Shown piece by piece: positions 12,701-23,300 of a DNA stretch of 44,824 nt. The position numbers and the translations under genes were made by a program. The stretch is taken from NCBI GenBank assembly GCA_002081555.1, contig KV921001.1, positions 4,473-49,296 of the forward strand, in the 5' to 3' direction. How positions within the stretch are numbered: the first letter of the stretch is position 1; each line of letters opens with the position of its first letter. The notes beneath the pieces are model-generated. The model worked only from the letters and a program-made list of their open reading frames with translations. It was not told the DNA's origin and made no database searches. Source of the DNA: Protostelium mycophagum (Eukaryota; Evosea; Variosea; Protosteliida; Protosteliaceae).

Positions 12701-13982
12701 TGTGTTGTACATCGGAACTCAGATCTTGAGGCTTCTGAACCGCGTCAGAGAGATCACAAAAATAAAATACGTACCGAGAACAGCATGGAGTAATCTTCAG
12801 TGACAGGGTTCTCCACAGCGATCCTCCTCATTAGAGAGGAGATACTCGGTGTTTCCATGCGAGAAGGTGATCCGCTATCTACAACGATTAGGTTGTTATT
12901 TTCCTCCAGTTATAGATTTTCATGGATGCATCGTGATGACAAGATGATTGCAAAATCTCCAAAAAGCGTTGATTGACTTGCAAAAAAAATTATTTTGTCA
13001 ACACTTGGTGTACATACCCCATGTCCTGTCATCTTGCATGATGTTCTGTAAAGAAGGTGGTGGCAACATCTCTGCCAGTCTCTGCTTGCGAATGTCTGTG
13101 GTGATGCTGGTGGACATCATCTCTGAGAGAGAGACATCTCCGGTGCTGGTGTCATTCTCTTGTAGTTGGCGTGTAGAAATGACACCGGTCAGGTCCATAT
13201 CTACATCCTCCACCATGGTGGAATCCATTATTGATGTGGGCATGGAGATCTCTCGATCGGTGACCTGATCATGATCAGATGACGGACGAAGTCGTACGAT
13301 GGTTTACATCTTGTGATTCTTCAACACGTGAAGTGTCTGATGCCTCTGATGTGTCAGACTCATCGTGTCCGGCGGTCTTCTTCAGCGCTCCTTTTGAGTC
13401 GTAGTAGGTGTGTTCTGGGAACACTGAAGCTGTCTGGCGTACAGCAGCCTCTTTTTCCAATTCTACGGTGCTGTGGAGATGAGAAAATGGGACCAAGTAT
13501 CGCGGTAGACAAAGACCAAATGATAAATCGTCTGAACGATTCCATATGATAAAAAGTGTCTTACCTTTTGGCGAGATTTGTCTTGAGAGAAGATTTCAGA
13601 CCACCGGTTTTCTGTGCACCATCTTTATCTTCTGGATTCTTAAAGTTACGGATCTGCACGCTGGCTGAGAAACTAACACGACGTCCAAGTGATTGCCTTC
13701 TATTTCTGCTCTCTCCCTCCTCTCTGAAGACACATGAGACGATATCATGAATATAGGTCTGAATACTCACCTCATGCGTTGATCCTGAGCGAAAAAGGCA
13801 TCGGCATCAGTGGTTGAGTTGAAATTGGATTCATTGTTCTCATTCTCTTTATTTGTGTCCAAGATGGGTTGAGGTTTGCCAAATGCCGTCTTCAAATTGG
13901 TAACCTTCTTAGATGTTGGCTTTTTAGGACTCAATATAGAAGCAGAACCACGCGCTTTATGTCTGCTGTTGATAGTCTTCAT
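9731..13982 (-). CDS. KNL1: Kinetochore scaffold KNL1/Spc7 homologue
   Basis: KNL1 (Spc7/Spc105) anchors the spindle checkpoint at kinetochores. The protein starts MKTINSRHKARGS at 13982. The N-terminus carries SASILSPKK, like the SILK PP1-docking motif, then GRRVSFSASVQIRNF, an intact RVSF motif. The middle is disordered and holds MELT-like motifs: VDMDLTGVIS (about 13187-13201), VDMDLTGVIP (about 12663-12686), SMDITMNQS and SMDFTNLS, plus four tandem MNQSVNMS-type octapeptides. In KNL1, phosphorylated MELT motifs recruit Bub3-Bub1. The C-terminal Spc7 signature follows: ITLAEFLSMTE joined to IRFMDNLSLNRK, then coiled coils (VMGLEQQMNARNPEIFRQV), SAAWYGWRAGLMNEL and an RWD-like part (ISLVSQIDLVVVRE, FELHFTLGDAV). 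The last exon encodes IVQQMMEEEYRRGRYG and ends RFLKR. The gene has at least a dozen introns, many built from GAAATTTC words. It looks complete and is transcribed away from the histidine kinase. Confidence 0.88.
12112..12207 (-). repeat. Four 24-bp coding repeats in KNL1
   Basis: Four adjacent eight-codon units encode MNQSVNMS, MNQSVNMS, INQSANMS and MNQSVNMS. MNQS also occurs once beside each of two MELT-like motifs elsewhere in the protein. The units may be recent duplications of a motif-flanking segment. Confidence 0.85.
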
Positions 13983-14355
13983 CCTCGTGGTGTTGATGCC
14001 GGATGAAAGATGAAATATTTGAATGGCGGTTGTTTCTGTTTTGGCGGGAAGATACTACTCCGTCTACAATTCACTGCAAAAGAGAAAAATGCAGACATTT
14101 TATCCCAAAGCGAATGATAAGGATATTTACTAGTTCCTTTGTTATACTTAAGAGCTCAAAACAGGTGTTTTTTGGGGTAATGTTCTCCTGATGGGAAAAT
14201 TGGATATTTTCCAGCTGTTGCCTCGGCACCGAAAAAAGAAGTTTTCCGTGATTTTTCTGACAGGCACGTTACATCACATCCCTCATGAACAACAGATAGA
14301 GAGGTCGGTCTTGTTATCTTTATGCCATTGATTAACGTCCGAAGTAAAGAAAGGG
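13983..14355. promoter_or_regulatory. Divergent promoter region, KNL1 / histidine kinase
   Basis: This 373-bp gap between two divergent ATGs must serve both genes. It holds TTTTGGCGGGAAG at about 14037-14050, which matches the E2F/DP consensus and would suit a mitotic gene. The same GGCGGGAA word recurs in introns elsewhere in this window, so it may be a genome-wide repeat word and not a binding site. Confidence 0.45.
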
Positions 14356-17300
14356 ATGAGCTCGGAATACACACCAAAGGCGAAGCGGCCGAGATTCAAT
14401 TTGGGCACTTCGATAACAGATTCTGGTGGCTCGAGGTGCCAAATAATCTATATTATTTGTTTCTTAATCACTTTTTCAGATTCTCACTGGCTGGCATGCT
14501 TAATAATACTTCTCGTTCAAGTGGAACATCCTCCACAAATTCTTCACCAAGGGGTGATAGCCTCATATTTCACAGTCCAGATCTCAGAGGCAGCACATTT
14601 AATTTGGAGTCAAATGGCTTCACAGTGCAGAGGAGACTGCATGATTACCCAGAGGTGAGATGATCTGCTCTTTATGTGCTGTGTCTTAATTGTGTCGATT
14701 CACTTCGATTGAATGTGCCAAGACTACATCTTTTTGATTCTAACTGGGTATTGAATATGACAACAGATGTCTGCAGCTTTATATTCAGTAAAGAGGAAAT
14801 CTGATGAAAAAAACATGATTGTGCTGGACCTTTTAGAACCAGGTACATCTCCTCTATCATCAACGTCATGTCACCGATTACGTTCGACACGTCAATCTTA
14901 CGTCATGACACGGTAATAACCGTGTCTTGTAGGTTCTGAGGAGACATTGAAGGAAGTATCCATGTGGCGGGAACTGTATCCCGACACATACCGTCCTAAT
15001 CATGATGAGTGAGTGACCTCTTTAGTACCGTTTTTTTTTCGTTGATGTTGGCTTTGACAAAATAAACAAAAGAGGCTCTCGTGTTTCAAAAATAGTGAGA
15101 TCAGATCACTTAATTTCCCGCCAAATTCAAATTTCAAACTGAATTAGCAGCACAATATTGATGATAGAGGACCAACCCACCGGAGAGACCTTATCCCACC
15201 TTCTACAACGCAACGGTCCCTTTGGAAATTCACTCGAGACACTCCATCAGTTTTTAGACATCGCAAAGCACATCTGTGAGTCCTTGGGCAGACTGCACGA
15301 GAAGAGGGTGGTTCACTTTGCTTTGAAGCCGGAGAATATTATCTATGACGAGGACAGCAAGACTGTCAGAATCATTAATTTCGTTTATTCCTCAAAATTC
15401 AATCTGACGGGGCAGACCCAGAGTGATTCCTGGAACGGAAGGGCACTGCCTCAATCCCTGTTATCTTACGTATCACCGGGTAATTGTATCGGAAAATGAT
15501 GTGACATGACACTGACGTGTTGTGAAGAGCAGACGGGCAGGACTTCCTTTGATCCTGATTATAGAAGTGATTACTATTCATTGGGTGTTACTTTCTTCAG
15601 AGTGAGTCATTTTTATTCTTTTCAAGTTTTTTTGTTCATTTTTCTGTTTTCATTGTAGATGGAGAGAGAAAAAATAATTCTGAATAATGAATAGTTATTA
15701 TGTGGTAAATTGCCGTTCAATACACCCGGATCCCTACAGACAATACATTGTCATCTAGCTGTTCACCCTCCTCCTCTCAACACGATCAATCCGTAATAAT
15801 TCATCTACCATTTCAAAATCACCCGATTTATTTTATTGTAAAAAACCCTTCAAACTCGTGTTTATGAGAAAATTCTTCGAAAATTCTGAATAACTTAATT
15901 GAAATTTCTGAGAAAATTCAGGTTGATTCCGACGAGCCTGTCCCGTGTCATAGCGAGGATGTTGGAAAAGGCGCCACACGAGCGTTACCAGTCCGCAAGA
16001 GGAATTTTGGCCGATCTACAACAGTGTAAAGAGGTCGTGAAAGCACTGGAGAACAACGCGCCATTATCCGTACTGGAACAAAACATTATGCCCGGGAGAG
16101 CTGATGTATCCAACATTTTTAAGGTGCCAAACAAGGTGAAATTTCTGTCGGAATTTGGAATTTGGAATTTTTTCAAAACAAATTCTAAAAGAAAAAATCA
16201 CAATTATGAGAATTTAAAATTTAATTTTTTGTTTGACGAGAAGAAAATATTGAAATAAAAAAGGTGTACGGCCGAGAGGAAGAGATACAAGCGGCATTAA
16301 CACATATCAACAAGATGATTACGGCTAAGCCGAAAACAGAAGGAAGCGCATCAGCATCAGCGCTTCTCATGATCTCAGGTCCTTCAGGTGCTTTTTTGAT
16401 ATGAAGAATATCCTGTTGAATGTCTTCCTCACACTAAAAGAATTTCGCGAGTACAGAACGTAAAACAACAGGGTTATGATGTGATTTTGCTGCATTTTGT
16501 GTGATACTTCTGCGTGATTTTCGTGATTTTCGGTCGAGACACAAGATACAGCGGAAGGTTTCTGCTTTAAAGATTTTTGTTTTTATCGAGATTTTTCTAC
16601 CATTGTATCAAATATGTTTTGCCGCTTTGCCGCAAAGATGACATCTGCTGGTGTTTTTTGAGCATATTTTTGTTAGTCTGTGGCAAAGCCGCAAACACGG
16701 TTTCACTTTGGCATAAATACAATGTTTCCTCTATATAAAAAATAACTCAAAAAAATTCTAGGGGTGGGTAAATCTTCTGTTTTAAAAGAAGTAAGAAGAC
16801 AACTTCGAGGAATGGCCGTATTATACTGCCAAGGCGCGTTCGACAAGTACGTAATCTCTCGAAATTTCGCGTCATCACGTGACCTGGACGATGACGTCAT
16901 CAGAGTGAACAGAGAGAGGCCCTATACGGGGGTCATTGACGCCTTGTCCGTGCTTGTAGACATGATCTTACAAGAGGATCTTTCCGTAATTACCCAAGCA
17001 AGATTATCGCTGGAGAAGGCGCTGGGCGACAACGGCTCCATTTTAACGGACCTTTTTCCCCGCCTTAAATTACTGTACGAAGAGACGGCAGTTACCGCGA
17101 CCAACTTGGAGAATCAAGAGAGGGCCCACGTGTTCACGGAGATGTTGATCGCCGCGCTGGATGTCTTGGTGGAGTCTCTTGGGAGGAAAAAGCTGGCGGA
17201 ATTGGATCCGAATCAGCAGGCAAAACAGCAAGGAAAAGTACCGCTCATGCTGGTGAATTTTCGATGGGTTTTCTCGATGTTGGTGTTTGTGGAATTGAAT

Positions 17301-20300
17301 ATTTTTCGTGTTGTTATGGTGAAACCGAGTAGTTTTTATTGTATTTGTAATTAGTTGTACTGTTTTATGATAAAAAAACACATGTCGTAAATACAGCGCA
17401 GCTTCAGAAAAACACAGTCGTGATATTATTTGGTAAAATAATAATAAAACTAAAATAAACAGATTTTGGACGATATTCATTGGGCTGATCACGCATCGTA
17501 CATGCTCATCTCAAAATTATTACGAGGGTGCAGGTGAAATTTCAACGAAATATCAATGTACTTTTCCTCTATATCATTGGTGGTTTATTGTAGACTGAGA
17601 TCAACAATTGGAATTTGTAGTTGCTCTAAGAAGCTGACTGCACTGCGGCAGAGCCGCAATCGCCACAAAAATCGACCAACAGATTTTTCACCCAAATATA
17701 ATTTTTTCCAAACCCGCAAGCTTGAACGAAATAATTTCTAATTATTTTAGCTCTAGGATCATCCTTGTCGGCCTCTACCGCAGCAATGAAATCGAATTCT
17801 CATTACCTTTCGGCCCTTTCCTCGAAGAGATGCGGAGGGCTGGCATCAGTTTGAAAGAACTGCAGATCAAGGCTTTACAAGTGGATGAGATCATTCCGAT
17901 GGTGGCAGATACTCTGTCTTGCAGTAAAGACAATGCGGAGCCGCTGGCACAGTGGATATTCACAAAGTGTCACGGGAATCCGCTGTTTGTCGCGCAGTAT
18001 CTCAGTCATCTTTATTTGAATAATTATATCGTGAGTGGAATTGTTATTCAAGTATATTCTGCCACAATTTAATATATTAGTATCTGCGCGAAATTTTATT
18101 AATATCTATTTTATTTATATTTATTTTCCTTAATATTTATTTCATTAATATTTTATGCAGGTATTCGATTATTCAGAAGGGGAGTGGTCTTGGGACCTCG
18201 ACTCCATCAAGCAGGTTATTAATTTTATTTAATTTATTTAAATATTTAAATATATTTTCAGATAAAAATTTTCTGTACATTTGAATTTCCGAAAAATTGA
18301 TTTCAGCAGAGTTCTTCGCCACCCGAAGATATCATAGAGTTTCTACTGCAGAGTCTATCCAAGACATCATGTAAAGACACACTACAACTCGCCGCTTGCT
18401 TCGGAAATACATTCAAGAGTACAGCGATATCACATATGATGGGTGCCCCTCTGAAAGATGTGGAGGCAATGTGCTGGAAGGCGGAGGCTGAAGGTAATAC
18501 GTCACAGATGTGCGATGTTTCTTTTCGTTTGTGGTGATGTTAGGGTTTAGGGTTTAGGTGTCTTTGCATTGTAGATGGATTATTCACCTATTCAGGATTC
18601 ATCATGCGCGACAGAACGGGTCATAGATATAGATTCCTTCACGACAGATTATGCCAAGCGGCCTACAGTTTAAATTCTAGACGAGAGCTGCAGACGAATC
18701 ACCTCAAGATAGGAAGATATCTCAAGGAACAGGAATCGAATGCCTCGGCGGACATCTTTGACTTTATAAGACATCTCAACATCGCGTCAGACTTGATCAC
18801 GGATAAGAAGGAGAGGTCGGAGTTGGTGACTTGGAATCTACAAGCGGGACAGAAGGTGAGATTTCATGGAAATTTCACGTGAAATGTCAGACTACAACGA
18901 GGGAAATTGACTTGGATAGGCGAAGGATTCGCTGGCATATGACGCGGCACTTGAATTCTACTCCATGGGATTACAACTTTTGACACCTGACATATGTGTC
19001 AATCACCACAATATGTCATTTCAGCTCCATCTACAACAAGCCTTGTGCAATTTTTTGGCGGGAAAAGGGGTGGATGTGGCGGAAAAGGGATTCGAGAAAT
19101 GTTTAGCACTCGCGACCACCGATTTAGAAATATTAGAGACGGTTTACCTCAGGTGATTCTTTATTCATCTTGGTTCGTTGTAGATGAGCTAACCTGTTCC
19201 AGGAACGGGGTCAGATTGACGGGATCACAGTGGCAAGAGGTTATTGAATCTTCACTCGAGGTGAAATTCGATGAATTTTCGATTTTCTCGCATCATGACG
19301 AAGCGTGACGAAAGAGATATTGTTAACGATAATACACTAAAATATAATTATACCCTAAATATATTATTATACCCATATAATTTTACCTAAAAATATTATT
19401 ATACCTTAAAAATATAATTTTACCTAATATTACAATTCCACTGTAAATGATGAAATTATGATATATTTCAGTGCATAAATAAGGCGGGATATTTTATACC
19501 GGAGAATCCTACAGAAGAAGAGATCGTCGCTCAGGAGCTCCGCACAGATTCAAGATTCAACAATTTCTCCGGAGATCCATCAGATCTGACATTCATACCT
19601 GTCAGATTTACGGAAAGAGATAGGGCACTGTACAAGTGAGATATCTTGTACTTTTTTGAATTTTATTTTGGCGCCAAAATAAATATTTCAAATTTGAAAT
19701 CAGATTAGATCTGATAGATATGACAGATTACTCCATCAGATCATCACGTCATCTTATTTCCAAGGAAACATCAAATTGATGCGCATGCTCAGCAGCAAGA
19801 TGATACAAGTATCCATGGAGAAGGGATTCCATCCCTCAATAGCATCTGTCATATCCTATTATGCTGACATCAAGTGTAAGAGGGGTGACTTGCAGGCCGC
19901 ATTCAAATGGGCCCTGCTGGCAGAGGTGTGTTTTATTACAATACCTCTTGTTGTAGATATGATTGTAGATAGAGTTTTCAAAGAATATTCTTGTCCTTTT
20001 AAACTAAATCTTCACTTCGAAAACATTTGACATTGTCAGAAACTATGTGCACATCCAGACTGTCCTTCACGATGGCAGACCCCCGTATCACTATCATTAT
20101 CCCTGCCTCTAGGCAGGAGTGTATCTACAATGCAAGAACTCCTCAGGAACGCATTCAAAGAAGGCTCTGTGCTTGGCGACACATTTTTTTGTTCCATGGC
20201 TGTGACTCAACTATTTTGTGTGTCTATTGCGTCAGGATCTAACCTGAATGAGGTGAGATTTCCTCGAAATTTCTCTGAAATTTCCACGAAGATTCGTTGA

Positions 20301-23300
20301 TAGTTGTAGTTGTGTACAGAGATGAATAAGATGTTGAGTTGGTTTGATGACAGGCCGGGGGGAAGATACACTTGGTCCTTGGCTCTAGGTATTAAGATTG
20401 TTTTTGATTCAAATTATTTTTCACAGCAGTTTTATACAAATAAAACATTTATTTTCATGTCGCGATGGTGACTTGAAAGTATATTTTTATGCAATTATAT
20501 TATGGGAATATGGAGAAACTTCATTATGTATACTAGTGAAGACTTGTTCACAATTGGATATTACGATCTGAGTTATTCAATTCTATTGTTCTGATGAAGG
20601 TAGTTCGTCACAGGATAAATAACTTATTGGACATACCAAGTCCGCACACCGAATCACAATTTATTCACGATCTACAATCAAAGGTAAATATTGTTTATAT
20701 TTCATTATTCAGCTTCCACTGCGATATCATAGGATAGAGGCTCAAGTGTATTTCAAAATATCATTAACCACATCGTGTAGTCTTTCCGCTCAACTATGGC
20801 GCTCCGCGCCACAAAAAATTGTACCATCATAAGAGATATCATATAAGATATCATGCTGATGATGTGGCAGTCCCCCGCATCGAGGTTGTTATTTTACATA
20901 ACCAACATGAGACATCTCTATTTGTCGGGTGATTACGAGACCCTTTTGGATTATTCCGAGAAAATTCAAGAATCGGAATATTTCTACTGTGGCGTCATCA
21001 CCGTCGTAGAATACCACTATTACTGGTAATTTTTCCGCCAAATCTCACGATTCAAATTTCAAAAGGTCGTTGGCGCTACTCGGCAGTTTTCATACACAGA
21101 AAGATGAGATGAAGCAAAAGAGTTTAGACAAAGTGGAACGCAACTTGTCAGTGCTAAGGATGTATGCTGAGGCCTCATCCGTCAACTTCTCACACCGCTA
21201 CATCATGGTAGATGCTAAACTGAAGCAAATCAAAGGGGTGAGTGAAGTTTGAAATTTGAATCTGTTGTTTTGGCGCCATTTCGTATCATTGGTTGCGTTC
21301 TGTTCAACAATCTAATTGTACAACGAGTCTTTTTCAAGTATTGAAACTACACTATTGTAGATGCTGAATTACAACAGGACACGGAATCATTCGTCATAAT
21401 CGACTTGTACAGAGATGCTATTTTAAGAGCAGAGGCAATCGGTAACTACAACGACGCCGCAATCGCCGAGACTCTCATGTCGAGGTGCCTGGAGGAACTT
21501 TCCAGGAAAATTCGACAGAGGGGGTTGACATCTCACACGAAGGCGGGAAATAAAAAGAAGATGGAGAAAAAGAGAAACAGAGCCAGTCAAGGTAATTTCA
21601 ACGAAATTTCACCGTATTTCAAGTTGAAAAGAACCAAGACCCCGATGAGATTGTGATATCACATCACGATATCATTGACGCTATAAATAGATACGACATA
21701 CAATAATGAGAGAAGGGGCAAGTCAACTGACTATGTCGTATCGGCAGAACTCGATCTGCAAACAGTAGTTAATGCATCACAAGAGATCTCGTCAGCTGTC
21801 GACCTCGACCTTTTGAATCACAAGGTAAGATGACGTCATCAGATGACAAGATGATGTCATTAAATGACATGCGATGACGTCATCAAGGTGTTGATGAACG
21901 TCACGTCTAGCTCGGGGGCCACGAAAGGGGTCTTGTTGGTGGCAGACAACGATACATCAGCCGTGACAACGGTCACTGCACATTCTTCAGGAAGGAAGAA
22001 TAGTGCGGGGATTGCCTATAAGCCGATATTGTGTATCAACGCCTTAGCCAAGAGTCACTCTGATTCATTCGAAGTAAGTTTGTCTGTGAATTATTTTATT
22101 CTTTTGATGGGGCTTTGCCACCAAAGATTCATACAAGTGATGGTGTTTTGTGCTCCGCAGGATGTCTTATAACATCTGTACCTTTGTTTTAAAATTCCAC
22201 AAGCTCTGGTATTACAAAGAGCCATCAACTTGAAAAAATCAAGATACATCTATATAATCATCTGAACGCAATCAGAGCGCACCCCACATCGGTGTAGAGG
22301 CTGCCAATGTCGCACTTACAGAAGAGAGTGATGAGCTTTGTGCATCTTTTGTTCATTACTCGTGGAGATCTGGGGACATGATATCATATAAATGTGACCT
22401 CGCAGCTGAAGGACCCGTCGCCAAGTTTGGCGAGGATCCATACGTGATCAAAAACAAGGTGAAATTTCGCGTGAATTTACCAGAAAATTCGAAAGATCTT
22501 GGAAATTTCTGATGATCTGATGACGTCATAGGTACAAGCGATGCTGTGCATCCCCTTCGTTTCCAGAGGTAGAAAATACGGTGCAATCTATCTGGAGAAC
22601 AACCTCTACTCCGGCGCATTCACCACTGATCGAGTCCGGATCATTCGCATCTTGATTTCGCAGATTGATCGAGTCCGGATCATTCGCATCTTGATTTCAG
22701 AGCTGTCAAAAAATTCCGAGGAATTGAGAGTAAAAAACCAGGAAATGATCAAACACGACCAGACCAAAGACGAGTTCTTGGCACTCACTTCCCACGAACT
22801 CAGAACGCCCCTCTCCGGTATTCTAGGTGAAATCTCGACGAAATTTCGCGTGAAATTTGGGTGAAAATTCGTAGGGATGTGCTCGTTGATCTTGGACACG
22901 AAGATGACACCGGAGCAAAATGAATTTGTCGGGCATATACAGAATTCTGCTGAGATTTTAAACGAACTTGTTGGTGATATCCTCGAGGTATTTATTACTT
23001 TAAATCCTGAAAAATGACACAATCAAAATGTCATTATGACACTGACAGGTGTCAAAACTGAAGGCGGGAAGGGTGCATTTGGAGAACAAATTGATGAGCG
23101 TGACCGACGTTGTAGAGAGCTCCATCTCCGTCGTGGAATTCAGGGCCATCTACAAAGGCCTGAACCTTGTCTACAACAAGTCAAAAGATGTTCCGGAGAA
23201 TATTATCGCGGACAGATCGAGGGTTCAGCAGGTACGTCTATGTCTTTAAGAAATGTAGACGTTGCGTGTGATTATTTTCTGGCGTGTTTATGTGTGTGCA

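Noticed and set aside
14037-14050. E2F/DP site in the KNL1 promoter
   Set aside because: The match is good, but the same GGCGGGAA word recurs in introns across the window, so I did not call it a regulatory site with confidence.
18541-18558. Chromosome end or internal telomere
   Set aside because: Fewer than three units lie inside an intron of an intact gene.
21829-21887. cAMP-response elements (TGACGTCA)
   Set aside because: Copies fall mainly inside introns in tandem with related words, so a CREB-type function is not supported.
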